Numbered from the stretch's first letter, positions 55,250 through 63,819 are shown. The stretch is 64,000 nt of DNA from Heyndrickxia ginsengihumi (GCF_011008565.1 NZ_JAAIWK010000010.1:36262-100261); one strand, 5' to 3'. Made by a program: numbers and translations. Notes: generated by a model from the sequence alone, not told the origin.

Positions 55250-56230
55250 TTAGTTGCTGTTCATAAAGCGTTTCGTTGCTTGAATAAGAATAAAGGAATA
55301 TGATTGATTCTGCTGTCCTTCCACCACATTTGTATACAATGAATTGGCTGAATGATCGTGAAAATCTTCTACATGTTTACTGAATATCTCCATTTGCTTT
55401 GACCATGCGATTTTATCATTCTCATTCAGCTTTCCTGATCGTCCCCATTCTTTAAATGTCTCTGTTACCGTTAGCAAATAAGTGCATCCATTGCGGAGGG
55501 CATCCATTTTTTGAGCATACTCCGTTAGCATCTTTGCCTTTTTAATACATAAAGGGAAATAGTGAAATACCGCTGAAATCTTCTTTGAATCTTCGTTTAT
55601 ATGTAATAATTTCTGAGAAACCCGCTGTAACTGTTGCTGCATCTGTTTTCCATTTTCAGGATTACATCCACCTTTTATCCAGTCAGAACAGTGCAAAAAT
55701 AATGTTGATAATTCGCCTTGGTACTTGTCATAAATTTTCTCCATTCTTTTAACATATGTGGACGGAAATAAATAAATATTGATTACGATCGCAAAGATTG
55801 CTCCAACGAGCGTGTCTCTGATGCGGTCAAATACGTATGAACCTGCTTGCTGTTCTAGGACAGCTACAAGTAATATTGTTAATGCAACTTGTTCAATCAC
55901 AATACTGTCTAATCTTAACCACTTTGAAATGAAACAGCTGACTAAAATTAAAAGTCCTATCGTTAAAGCATTTACATCAATATATTTATATACAGGGATA
56001 ATGAGCAAGCTCCCTAGAACCGTTCCAATAAAACGATTTTTTGCAAATGTAATTGTTTGATCCACCATTGATTTCACACATAAAATAACTGTTAATGGCG
56101 CTAAATATGGGTGGTGTGAACCTAACAGTTTAGCGACTTCCCAAGATAATGAAGAGGCAATGACCATTTTCCAAATCATTAATGAATTATTTTCAAAAAT
56201 TGGCTTATATTTTATCATGTTTATTTTCAT
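55250..56230 (-). CDS. FUSC/aromatic acid exporter-like membrane protein
   Basis: About 326 residues. The N-terminal half has four to six membrane helices in the FUSC/ArAE pattern (SSLSWEVAKLLGSHHPYLAPLTVILCVKSMVDQT, RFIGTVLGSLL, DRIRDTLVGAIFAIVINIYLFP), followed by a helical cytoplasmic half with DKYQGELSTLF and ENDKIAWSKQMEIFSKH. Family members export aromatic acids or similar weak acids. It lies between the bsd decarboxylase operon and the puc operon, so a link to aromatic acid stress is possible (inference). ATG at 56230 has AAGGGG close upstream. Confidence 0.8.
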   Translation of the reverse strand: MKINMIKYKPIFENNSLMIWKMVIASSLSWEVAKLLGSHHPYLAPLTVILCVKSMVDQTITFAKNRFIGTVLGSLLIIPVYKYIDVNALTIGLLILVSCFISKWLRLDSIVIEQVALTILLVAVLEQQAGSYVFDRIRDTLVGAIFAIVINIYLFPSTYVKRMEKIYDKYQGELSTLFLHCSDWIKGGCNPENGKQMQQQLQRVSQKLLHINEDSKKISAVFHYFPLCIKKAKMLTEYAQKMDALRNGCTYLLTVTETFKEWGRSGKLNENDKIAWSKQMEIFSKHVEDFHDHSANSLYTNVVEGQQNQSYSFILIQATKRFMNSN

Positions 56231-56311
56231 CAATCCCCTTAAATACTAATAAGAATAGTTTACATATATTTCCCCCTTTTATACCGAACTGCAGCCGTTT
56301 CTCCTTAAACA

Positions 56312-56356
56312 TAAAAAACCCCTATAGGGTAGCTTATCATCTACACTATAGGGGTT
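56312..56356 (-). terminator. Terminator of bsdBCD
   Basis: AACCCCTATAG and CTATAGGGGTT form a perfect 11-base stem, followed on the reverse strand by TTTTTTATG. Confidence 0.9.
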
Positions 56357-56370
56357 AAAGTCCAACTATA

Positions 56371-56601
56371 TTATTTTACAATCCTCTCTGGAATCGGAGG
56401 AACATGTGCTGCTAAAGGAATATCCTCTAGTTTTACTTTAAAAGCTTTATTATATTTTTCTGGGCTCGTAATATTCTCAGGCTCTGATGAACGCCACGTA
56501 AAAATACAATCAGGGCAAAGATATACTTCCCATGCCCCTTCCACTGGGGATTTGCTTACAACTTCTGCTCTTTTAGATTCACAACGAGGGCAAGTATGCA
56601 T
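56371..56601 (-). CDS. bsdD: Non-oxidative hydroxyarylic acid decarboxylase subunit D
   Basis: A 76-residue zinc-ribbon-like protein: CPRCESKRAEVV and LCPDCIFTWRS give two CxxC pairs. Length and motif match BsdD/VdcD, the small subunit of the reversible 4-hydroxybenzoate/vanillate decarboxylase. ATG at 56601 follows AAGGAGTGTTAAT; the longer frame to 56649 overlaps bsdC and lacks the site. It follows bsdC by 11 bases. Confidence 0.95.
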   Translation of the reverse strand: MHTCPRCESKRAEVVSKSPVEGAWEVYLCPDCIFTWRSSEPENITSPEKYNKAFKVKLEDIPLAAHVPPIPERIVK

Positions 56602-56612
56602 ATTAACACTCC

Positions 56613-58034
56613 TTATTTTTGTAATAATTGTTGAATAATTTTTTCCCATTTTTCAACCCCTGGTGGTGAATCAAGCGGTTGATCATAATGTCCTCTTGTC
56701 TCAGGCGCTAATGGTGTTGTAGCATCTAAAATTAATTTATGAGTAATTCCCGCTGGATTAGCTCCAGGATCTAGTGGCATGATTGAAAGATCAGGGATAA
56801 CAATGACATCATGTTTTGGATGCAGTTTTGTTGAAAGTGCCCACATCACCTGTGGCAAGTTAAATGGATCAACATCCTCATCTACAACAATGATCATCTT
56901 ACAGTAACCTAAACCATGCGGAGTCGTCATCGCACGCATACCAACAGCTTTTGCGAACCCACCGTAACGGCGCTTCGTTGAAATAATCGCTACAAGACCA
57001 TGTGTATACATTGCATTAACCGCAACAATTTCGTTTGGATATGCTTCTTTTAATTGTTGGTAAAGCGGAACACTAGTATTAACGCCGATCATATAATCTG
57101 TTTCAGTCCAAGGCATTCCAATATATAAATGTTCAAAAATTGGATTTTTCCGATGATATACACGGTTAATTTTTATAACAGGCATACTGCGGCCGCCAGA
57201 ATAATGACCTGTGAATTCTCCAAAAGGTCCTTCAAATTCACGCTCTCCAGCAAGAATCTCACCTTCAAGAACTACTTCTGCTCCCCATGGTATATCTAAG
57301 TCGGCATCTTTTGCTTTCACAATTCGATACGGTTCCCCTTGGATTGCTCCTGCCATCTCATACTCAGATTGATCATATAAAAGAGGTGTAGCTGCCGCAG
57401 TTGTGATTGCAGGTTCACAACCTAAAGCAATAGCAACAGGAAGGTTTTCTCCACGTTCTTCAGCTTGGCGTAAATGAATCGCAATATCATGCTGAGGAAC
57501 TGGCTGTATTCCTAAACGGTCTTTTCCTTTTACTTGCATTCGATAGATTCCAACATTTTGTTTTCCAAAATTTTCTGGGTCTTCAAGATCACGAGAAATG
57601 ACACATGCTTTATCAATGTAAAATCCGCCATCACCTTGATTTAATCGGAATAACGGTAAGATTTCAAATAAATTGATATCCTCCGTAATTTCTACTTCGT
57701 GAAAAGGAGCTGTTTCTTCACGTTGAACAGGCATTGGAAATGTACTATAACGACGAGCAAATTCAAAGAACTGCACCTTTAATGGTGTATTTTTTGGCAT
57801 ACCCATCATTAAGGCATGGTTTGGCCAAGACCCCATCACATTCATCGCAATTTTTGCATCATTATATCCGTAAATATTTGTAAACATAAGTGCAGGTGTT
57901 TGATCACCTAAGTTGCTCGCAGCACGAGTTGCCGCTGAGATATCTGGTTCTGGCTTTACTTCATCAGTAATTTTTAGAAGCTGTCCTTCTTTTTCAAGCG
58001 TATTCAAAAAATCTCGAAAATCTTTATAGGCCAT
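56613..58034 (-). CDS. bsdC: Hydroxyarylic acid decarboxylase, UbiD-family subunit C
   Basis: A 473-residue UbiD-type decarboxylase using prenylated FMN and Mn/K. The cofactor-binding region is GKQNVGIYRMQVKGKDRLGIQ, with EFEGPFGEFTGHYSGGRSMPV holding the catalytic Glu and IIVVDEDVDPFNLPQVMWAL the oligomer region. It removes CO2 from phenolic acids such as 4-hydroxybenzoate or vanillate. AGAAGGAGAAC precedes the ATG. It is the middle gene of bsdBCD. Confidence 0.96.
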   Translation of the reverse strand: MAYKDFRDFLNTLEKEGQLLKITDEVKPEPDISAATRAASNLGDQTPALMFTNIYGYNDAKIAMNVMGSWPNHALMMGMPKNTPLKVQFFEFARRYSTFPMPVQREETAPFHEVEITEDINLFEILPLFRLNQGDGGFYIDKACVISRDLEDPENFGKQNVGIYRMQVKGKDRLGIQPVPQHDIAIHLRQAEERGENLPVAIALGCEPAITTAAATPLLYDQSEYEMAGAIQGEPYRIVKAKDADLDIPWGAEVVLEGEILAGEREFEGPFGEFTGHYSGGRSMPVIKINRVYHRKNPIFEHLYIGMPWTETDYMIGVNTSVPLYQQLKEAYPNEIVAVNAMYTHGLVAIISTKRRYGGFAKAVGMRAMTTPHGLGYCKMIIVVDEDVDPFNLPQVMWALSTKLHPKHDVIVIPDLSIMPLDPGANPAGITHKLILDATTPLAPETRGHYDQPLDSPPGVEKWEKIIQQLLQK

Positions 58035-58050
58035 GAATTTGTTCTCCTTC

Positions 58051-58620
58051 TTATTCTATATTTTTGATTCCATTCCACCGTTTAGCATCCGGTAAATGAA
58101 TATCGAATTGATCTAATGTTCGAAAGGCAATATGATCAATTAAGTCATCAATTGTTTGGGGAAGATTATAGAAGGCGGGCATTGGCGGAAAGATGATAGC
58201 ACCCATGCGTGATAATTCTAGCATGTTCTCTAAATGAATGTTATTTAAAGGAGTCTCTCTAGCTAACAGCAAGAGTTTTTTTCTCTCTTTTAACATTACA
58301 TCTGCAGAACGTGTGATTAAATTATCAGCCAATCCTATTCGAATAGAAGCAAGAGTTTTCATACTGCATGGTGCTACGATCATCCCATCAACTCTAAAGG
58401 AACCGCTTGATATTCGGGCCGCTTGATCTTTATAAGAATATGTAAAATCAGCAAACCATTCTACATCCTTAACTGTATAAGACGTTTCCAAAGGGATGGT
58501 AGCTGTAGCCCATGGAGACATGACTAAATGTGTCTCTACCCCAGCTTCTTTAAGGAGCTGTAAAATTCGAACTCCAAATATTGCGCCAGTTGCACCCGTT
58601 ATGCCTACGATTATTTTCAT
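58051..58620 (-). CDS. bsdB: Flavin prenyltransferase, UbiX family (subunit B)
   Basis: A 189-residue UbiX/Pad1 protein that prenylates FMN for BsdC. Features are IIVGITGATGAIFGVRILQLL (phosphate-binding), VAPCSMKTLASIRIGLADNLITRSADV and LLLARETPLNNIHLENMLELSRMGAIIFPPMPAFYN. It is first in bsdBCD, divergent from the LysR gene bsdA, whose product probably activates the operon with phenolic acid. GAAGGGGGAAACAG is the ribosome binding site. Confidence 0.96.
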   Translation of the reverse strand: MKIIVGITGATGAIFGVRILQLLKEAGVETHLVMSPWATATIPLETSYTVKDVEWFADFTYSYKDQAARISSGSFRVDGMIVAPCSMKTLASIRIGLADNLITRSADVMLKERKKLLLLARETPLNNIHLENMLELSRMGAIIFPPMPAFYNLPQTIDDLIDHIAFRTLDQFDIHLPDAKRWNGIKNIE

Positions 58621-58899
58621 CTGTTTCCCCCTTCCTTTAAAGACGGCATCATTATTTTTTTCCTACAAATATCAGTATACTCCTATAACATTTATACTAA
58701 AAATATCTAATAAATATAAAGAGCATACATTCTATATATGGTTATAATAAGTTTTCCTTTAGCCGAACCGTTCTGCTAAAGAGTTTTTAAGTTTTCCTTT
58801 TCTTATTAATCCTAATCCTATGCTATCATGTATATATTCCTATTGAAACATTCATTTTATGTACGCTTGTTTATTAGAAAGGTTATATGGTGGAATTTG

Positions 58900-59793
58900 A
58901 TGGATATAAGACAATTGCGGTATTATTGCACAATTATCGAAGAAAAACAGATTACAAAAGCTGCGAAAATCCTCCACATGGCCCAACCTCCTTTAAGTCA
59001 TCAATTAAAACTTCTTGAAGAAGAACTTGATGTTACTTTAGTTCATAGAGAAGGAAAAAAGTGGGAGGTTACAGAAGAGGGGAAAATCCTTTACAAAAGA
59101 GCGAAACATCTATTACAAGGGCTTGAAGAAACAAAAAGAGAAATTGCCGAAGTAAAAGAAGGAATTAGAGGAACCATTTCAATTGGGACCTCTTCTATTT
59201 GTATTTCTCATTTAGCAGAACATTTAAGTAGCTTTCATAAAGAATTTCCAGATGTGTATATAAAAATGTGGCATGGTGATACTCATTATCTCGAAGAATT
59301 ATTGCAGCAAAATAAGATTGATATCGCTCTCCTACTTCTGCCTGTTGAAGAAACCAATTATGAGACAATTCATTTGAAGGATGATCCTTTTGTCGTTGTC
59401 GTACCACGGCAATGGGAATCTAAATTTTCAGGGACAACTATTAGTATCGAAGAGGCCTCCAAATATGATTTATTGCTAGGAAGGAGAATTTCCGGTAAGG
59501 GCATGTATGATCATATTATAAATGCCTTTCATCAACATAATGTGCATCCAAATATCGTTCTGGACTGTCCAGAAATCTCAACGATTTTAACACTTGTCGC
59601 GACAGGAATGGGCATCACTATCATTCCTCGTTCAGAAATTCATCAAGTTTATGAGGAGAAATTAAAGGTGCTGCAATTTTCCGATCCATTTTTGGACACC
59701 CAACCTGCAGTAGTTTGGCTGAAGGATAAATATTTATCTAAAGCTGCAAAAGAACTAATAAAAAAATTAAGGGACAAACAATCAGCGCATTAA
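58900..59793 (+). CDS. bsdA: LysR-family regulator of bsdBCD
   Basis: A 297-residue LysR-type activator. Winged HTH is at residues 1-60 (MDIRQLRYYCTIIEEKQITKAAKILHMAQPPLSHQLKLLEEEL), followed by a two-lobed ligand domain (RGTISIGTSSICI, then ILTLVATGMGITIIPRSE). The divergent position opposite bsdBCD matches BsdA, which responds to salicylate-type acids. The ATG at 58900 has GGTGGA five bases ahead and begins the conserved HTH; the frame start at 58828 would add 24 non-conserved residues. Confidence 0.92.
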   Translation: MDIRQLRYYCTIIEEKQITKAAKILHMAQPPLSHQLKLLEEELDVTLVHREGKKWEVTEEGKILYKRAKHLLQGLEETKREIAEVKEGIRGTISIGTSSICISHLAEHLSSFHKEFPDVYIKMWHGDTHYLEELLQQNKIDIALLLLPVEETNYETIHLKDDPFVVVVPRQWESKFSGTTISIEEASKYDLLLGRRISGKGMYDHIINAFHQHNVHPNIVLDCPEISTILTLVATGMGITIIPRSEIHQVYEEKLKVLQFSDPFLDTQPAVVWLKDKYLSKAAKELIKKLRDKQSAH

Positions 59794-59804
59794 AAACTAC
59801 CGTT

Positions 59805-59905
59805 AAATGCGGAATCGCTGAGACCCCACAGCCGTGTAGCGCCGAGGATGCTCAGCATCTGCCCGCGGAAAGCGAGCATCCTGAAGCGGAAACGAAATGA
59901 AGCAG
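59805..59905. repeat. Dispersed GC-rich palindromic repeat, family A
   Basis: GCGGAATCGCTGAGACCCC, GTAGCGCCGAGGATGCTCAG and CCCGCGGAAAGCGAGCATCC match the 47.5-kb copy in the same orientation. It lies just after bsdA. Confidence 0.72.
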
Positions 59906-59933
59906 GCAGTATGTACGTTAAAAGAAACATAAT

Positions 59934-59968
59934 TAAAAAAGGAATCCAGATGGAACTATCTGAACTCC
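59934..59968 (-). terminator. Reverse-strand terminator upstream of the SLAP gene
   Basis: On the reverse strand GGAGTTCAGAT and ATCTGGATTCC form an 11-base stem with two mismatches or wobble pairs and a six-base loop, then TTTTTT. No reverse-strand gene ends nearby; the nearest is the MFS gene ending at 60425, so that transcript probably reaches here across the SLAP gene. Confidence 0.65.
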
Positions 59969-60038
59969 CTTCACCGACAAACTAATCAAAAGCAATATGT
60001 TAATATAAGCTTAATAAAAATATGGTGGTGCAAATATA

Positions 60039-60428
60039 ATGCAAAATCTTCAATTTGAAAAAGCATGGGATCGAACGTTATCTGCTAAAGATCGCAAAAG
60101 AATCGAGGAAATTTTTTCAGAAACTAAATCAATAAGTGAGCACCCTGTTCACTTCTCCACATTATGGCAAGCTAAAAACTATAAAGGGGAGCTATTGATT
60201 ACTGTATTAATTCATAATTTCCGCCAACAGCTACTCTCTTTTTGTGAAACTCCTATACGCTATGTTGAAGGAACTACAATAATAGCTGAACATATATTCA
60301 CAATCCCATCTCTCAGAATTGAACCAACTACAAGTATGCCATGGACATTTATTTTTCCAAAGGAAAGTATCATCTGTGAAACATCTTTAATGAACGGCCA
60401 TTTACAATTCATGTACGAAAAACTTTAA
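60039..60428 (+). CDS. SLAP-domain protein
   Basis: A 129-residue cytoplasmic protein resembling the SLAP-domain proteins of Bacillaceae: an N-terminal charged helix (FEKAWDRTLSAKDRKRIEEIF), then beta strands GELLITVLIHNFRQQLLSFCETPIRYVE and the tell-tale IIAEHIFTIPSLRIEPTTSMPWTFIFPKE. Function is unknown; some relatives are linked to accessory Sec export. A GGTGGTGCAAATATA ribosome binding site precedes the ATG. Its stop overlaps the stop of the convergent MFS gene by four bases. Confidence 0.78.
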   Translation: MQNLQFEKAWDRTLSAKDRKRIEEIFSETKSISEHPVHFSTLWQAKNYKGELLITVLIHNFRQQLLSFCETPIRYVEGTTIIAEHIFTIPSLRIEPTTSMPWTFIFPKESIICETSLMNGHLQFMYEKL

Positions 60429-61657
60429 ATAACATTTTCATGATTAACGAATGGAAGTACATCTGGCTGCTGCTTTCTAGACTGCCTATTCTTAAGGGTG
60501 AGCATAGCAATAAAAGAAATACAGTACAAAATAGCCAAGTAAGCCATTGTAATCGTCATATTATAGTGCTGTAAAATATACCCGACGAGAACTGGTGAAA
60601 AACCTCCAAGCGCTCTGCCAAAATTGAAGATCATATTTGTTGCAGTCGTACGAATATGGATAGGATAGTAACTACTAATTAATGCGCCATAGCCGGCAAA
60701 CATTCCATTTGAGAAAAATCCGACAACAGCACCGCCTAACAGAACACCAATACTTCCAGTTGCATATGAATATAAAAATACAGCAGCTGCTGAAGCGAAT
60801 AGAAATATCCCAAATGCCCGTTTTGTTCCTAAACGATCCATAAATTGCCCAAATGTCAGCATTCCTAAAATCATTCCTACAGCTGTACTAATTGTCCAGA
60901 GCGCCGAGCTTGAAACAGATAAGCCTTGCGATTGCTGCAACATTGATGGCAACCAAATCATCAATCCGTTGTATCCTGCAATTTGGACCGTTGCCATAAT
61001 CGCTAATGCAATGGTCGTCGCCGCCGTTTTAGGATTTTGAAATAATTGAATTAAACTCCCTTGTTGTTGGACAAGCTTATGCTGTTTTTGCGCACTCAGC
61101 CATTCAGGTGACTCCTTTAAGCCTTTGCGAACAATGACGGCAAAAATTACTGGAATGATTCCAATGAAGAACAATCCTCTCCATCCAAACGTTGGCAAGA
61201 TTAATGAGCTAAGTACCGCTGCAATGATTACGCCAAATTGTGCACCAACACTAACATAAGACGATGCTCTTCCTTGTTTATCCTTTGGCCATGCTTCAGA
61301 AACAAGAGCCATGCCGATTCCATACTCTCCGCCAGCGCCTAGACCCGCAATTAATCGATAGACATATACTTGATCGATATTAGTTGCCAAACCTGTTAAA
61401 GCAGTGCCGATTGCAAATAAAAGAATAGAATATGTAAACACTTTTACTCTGCCAAATTTATCGGCTAAAACGCCAAAAATAATTCCCCCTGCGAGCATTC
61501 CGATATTCGTAATAGAGGAAATCAGCCCTCCTGTTGCCAAGTTGATATGAAACTCAGCGATGATCATAGACATAGCAAAAGAAATAAACATAATGTCCAT
61601 GCCTTCTAATGTTAATCCCGCAACTGATGCCACAACTGTTTTATTTCGATAATTCAT
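60425..61657 (-). CDS. MFS permease under a PyrR-type attenuator (possible pyrimidine-related substrate)
   Basis: A 410-residue 12-helix major facilitator of the aromatic-acid/sugar symporter type. Motif A GVLADKFGRVKVFTYSI follows helix 2; RLIAGLGAGGEYGIGMALVSEAWPKDKQGRASSYVSVGAQFG marks helices 4-5; GQFMDRLGTKRAFGIF is the second motif A. No homologue of known substrate is recognised. The leader carries a PyrR-like attenuator, suggesting import of a pyrimidine or a precursor such as orotate, an aromatic acid (inference). AAGGAGATTTAAAAC precedes the ATG. No terminator follows its stop; the next reverse terminator is at 59934. Confidence 0.85.
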   Translation of the reverse strand: MNYRNKTVVASVAGLTLEGMDIMFISFAMSMIIAEFHINLATGGLISSITNIGMLAGGIIFGVLADKFGRVKVFTYSILLFAIGTALTGLATNIDQVYVYRLIAGLGAGGEYGIGMALVSEAWPKDKQGRASSYVSVGAQFGVIIAAVLSSLILPTFGWRGLFFIGIIPVIFAVIVRKGLKESPEWLSAQKQHKLVQQQGSLIQLFQNPKTAATTIALAIMATVQIAGYNGLMIWLPSMLQQSQGLSVSSSALWTISTAVGMILGMLTFGQFMDRLGTKRAFGIFLFASAAAVFLYSYATGSIGVLLGGAVVGFFSNGMFAGYGALISSYYPIHIRTTATNMIFNFGRALGGFSPVLVGYILQHYNMTITMAYLAILYCISFIAMLTLKNRQSRKQQPDVLPFVNHENVI

Positions 61658-61730
61658 GTTTTAAATCTCCTTCCAAGCCTCACTGGACTTTATTTAAAAG
61701 AGCTTTCATACCTTCCTTTACGGGCATCTA

Positions 61731-61769
61731 AAATAAAAATGCCCTTTTGCCATAAAGACAAAAGGGCAT
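61731..61769 (-). terminator. Attenuator terminator
   Basis: ATGCCCTTTTG and CAAAAGGGCAT form a perfect 11-base stem with a nine-base loop, followed on the reverse strand by TTTTTATTTT. Confidence 0.93.
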
Positions 61770-61845
61770 AATATGCATAATAAACAAACTATAAAGCACT
61801 TATCGTAGCCGCCCTTTTTAGTCTCTCTGGACCAAATTAAAGGAT
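61731..61845 (-). promoter_or_regulatory. PyrR-type transcription attenuator
   Basis: Reverse strand has the PyrR-binding hairpin GGTCCAGAGAGACT (61820-61833) with hexaloop CAGAGA flanked by CCTTT and AAAAAGG. The segment AAAAGGGC just after it is exactly complementary to GCCCTTTT in the 5' arm of a strong terminator (ATGCCCTTTTG/CAAAAGGGCAT, then TTTTTATTTT, 61731-61769). This gives the three alternative structures of pyr attenuators: binding loop, antiterminator and terminator. Confidence 0.82.
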
Positions 61846-61860
61846 ATGTATTTGAATATT

Positions 61861-61889
61861 ATATTAACATGTTAAAAAGTAAGTTTCAA
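61861..61889 (-). promoter_or_regulatory. Candidate SigA promoter of the attenuated MFS gene
   Basis: Reverse strand TTGAAA and TAATAT separated by 17 bases. Transcription would begin about 15-20 bases before the PyrR-like hairpin. Confidence 0.5.
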
Positions 61890-62042
61890 TAGAAAAGGCC
61901 GCTATACATATACAGCCTCACTAATCCATTCTTACTTCAACTCCCAAAGCGAACTTGTTTTATCCTTTCGGGGATTGAATGGAAACGATGTTTCTTTCTA
62001 CAATGAGTGTGAAACGTTTGTCACTATAAATGTTTACAATTA

Positions 62043-62396
62043 TTACTTTATATTTTCCTGAGGTTCTACAACACTTTCTATATAATGTTTCCCCCATTCA
62101 TACATCGCATCAAGAATTGGCATTAAACTCTCGCCATATTCTGTTAAAGAATATTCGACTTTTGGAGGAACGACCGGATAAACTTCACGATGAACGATTA
62201 AATCCTCTTCAAGTTCACGTAATTGATTCACAAGCATTCTTTGCGTAATACCCGGTATTAGTGCTTTTAACTCGCCGAATCGTTTTGTTCCCTCTTTGCC
62301 TAAATACCACAAAATAAGCATTTTCCATTTCCCACCAATAACAAAAAGAGTCAATTCCTTTTCACAATTAAATGTCTTGTTTTGCATACGTGACAT
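62043..62396 (-). CDS. hxlR: HxlR-family transcriptional regulator
   Basis: A 117-residue winged-helix protein. The HxlR signature is [61 protein letters not shown]...[23 protein letters not shown]. It lies divergent from hxlAB, like HxlR of B. subtilis, which activates hxlAB when formaldehyde is present. The ATG at 62396 follows GGAGGGTAATCAT; the longer frame to 62450 has no ribosome binding site. Confidence 0.94.
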   Translation of the reverse strand: MSRMQNKTFNCEKELTLFVIGGKWKMLILWYLGKEGTKRFGELKALIPGITQRMLVNQLRELEEDLIVHREVYPVVPPKVEYSLTEYGESLMPILDAMYEWGKHYIESVVEPQENIK

Positions 62397-62450
62397 ATGA
62401 TTACCCTCCACTACTTTTGTTGTTCCTAATATAACACTTTGAAAACACAT

Positions 62451-62518
62451 AGTATACTTTTTAACACTATGTAAGAAAAAAGTGCGTACTTTCGATGATG
62501 GAATATACGCAGTATACT
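62451..62518. promoter_or_regulatory. Candidate HxlR binding region
   Basis: The palindrome AGTATACT occurs at 62451-62458 and again at 62511-62518, 60 bases apart, between the divergent hxlR and hxlA genes. A further half-copy CACTATG lies at 62465. HxlR of B. subtilis binds two repeats in the same interval. Confidence 0.45.
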
Positions 62519-62622
62519 AATGCCTGTACAGTTAATCCCCAATTTTGGCTGAGAAATAATTCTGTGCGCATTGGTTATATTACTTTTGTGAAATTGATTA
62601 AGACTTAAGGAGTGACGTATAG

Positions 62623-63255
62623 ATGGAATTACAATTAGCATTGGATTTAGTAAATATCCCGGAAGCAATTGAGTTAGTAAAAGAAGTAGAGGACTATATT
62701 GATATTGTTGAAATTGGAACACCTGTTGTCATTAATGAAGGACTTCGGGCTGTTAAAGAAGTAAAGGAAGCATTTCCAAATTTAAAAGTATTAGCTGACT
62801 TAAAAATTATGGATGCTGCTGGCTATGAAGTGATGAAAGCCTCAGAAGCTGGTGCTGATATTATTACAATTTTAGCCCAAGCTGAAGACATGTCCATTAA
62901 AGGGGCTGTTGAAGAAGCAAAAAAACAAGGCAAAAAAATCCTTGTTGATATGATTGCAGTAAAAGACCTTGCCACACGTGCGAAAGAAGTAGATGCGATG
63001 GGTGTTGATTATATCTGTGTTCATACAGGTTATGATCTCCAGGCAGTTGGAAAAAATTCCTTTGCCGACTTACAAACAATCAAAAGCGTTGTAAAAAATG
63101 CAAAAACAGCAATCGCAGGTGGCATTAAATTAGAAACACTTCCAGAGGCACTAAAAGCAGAGCCAGATTTAATTATTGTCGGCGGCGGTATTACTGGACA
63201 AGAAGATAAGAAAGATGTTGCAGCTAAAATGCAACAAATGATTAAACAAGGTTAA
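62623..63255 (+). CDS. hxlA: 3-hexulose-6-phosphate synthase
   Basis: A 210-residue OMP-decarboxylase-fold enzyme that condenses formaldehyde with ribulose 5-phosphate, first step of the ribulose monophosphate detoxification route. Active-site motifs are LADLKIMDAAGYEV near residue 58-70 (Asp-Lys-Asp type), VDMIAVKD, VHTGYDLQA and IAGGIKLETLPEAL plus IIVGGGITGQEDK for phosphate. AAGGAGTGACGTATAG precedes the ATG. It is followed six bases later by hxlB. Confidence 0.97.
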   Translation: MELQLALDLVNIPEAIELVKEVEDYIDIVEIGTPVVINEGLRAVKEVKEAFPNLKVLADLKIMDAAGYEVMKASEAGADIITILAQAEDMSIKGAVEEAKKQGKKILVDMIAVKDLATRAKEVDAMGVDYICVHTGYDLQAVGKNSFADLQTIKSVVKNAKTAIAGGIKLETLPEALKAEPDLIIVGGGITGQEDKKDVAAKMQQMIKQG

Positions 63256-63261
63256 AATTCC

Positions 63262-63819
63262 ATGCACATCACTCAGTATTTAGAAGAGATTATCACTGAG
63301 CTAAAACATTCGGTAAGTCTCATATCCGATAAAGAAGCCGAAGAACTCGTTAATAAGATTTTATCTTCAAGGAAAATATTTGTTGCCGGCGCAGGTCGCT
63401 CTGGATTTATGGCAAGATCATTTGCAATGCGCATGATGCATATGGGAATTTCCGCCTATGTTGTTGGTGAAACTGTTACACCAAGTTTTGAGGAAGATGA
63501 TCTGTTCATCATTGGGTCTGGATCTGGAGAGACAAAGAGTCTAGTCTCAATGGCTGAAAAGGCAAAACAAATCGGCGGTACAATTGCTGCTGTCACGATT
63601 TTCCCTGATTCATCAATTGGCCAATTGGCGGACATTACGATTAAATTACCTGGTTCTCCAAAAGATCAAACAAAAGGTGATTTTCAAACCATTCAACCAA
63701 TGGGCTCTCTTTTTGAACAAACTCTCTTACTGTTTTATGATGCTGTTATCTTAAGATTTATGGAGAGAAAAGAATTGGATTCCAATAAAATGTATGGAAA
63801 ACACGCCAATCTCGAATAA
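63262..63819 (+). CDS. hxlB: 6-phospho-3-hexuloisomerase
   Basis: A 185-residue SIS-domain isomerase converting hexulose 6-phosphate to fructose 6-phosphate. SIS motifs are KIFVAGAGRSGFMARSFAMRMMHMG, DLFIIGSGSGETKSLVSMAEKAK and VTIFPDSSIGQLADITIKLPG. With HxlA it makes formaldehyde detoxification complete. Ribosome binding site AAGG overlaps the hxlA end. The ATG at 63262 begins the normal N-terminus. Confidence 0.97.
   Translation: MHITQYLEEIITELKHSVSLISDKEAEELVNKILSSRKIFVAGAGRSGFMARSFAMRMMHMGISAYVVGETVTPSFEEDDLFIIGSGSGETKSLVSMAEKAKQIGGTIAAVTIFPDSSIGQLADITIKLPGSPKDQTKGDFQTIQPMGSLFEQTLLLFYDAVILRFMERKELDSNKMYGKHANLE

Noticed and set aside
61731..61845. T-box or purine riboswitch upstream of the MFS gene
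   Set aside because: No T-box AGGGTGGNACCGCG motif or purine aptamer junction is seen; the hexaloop and antiterminator logic fit PyrR control better.
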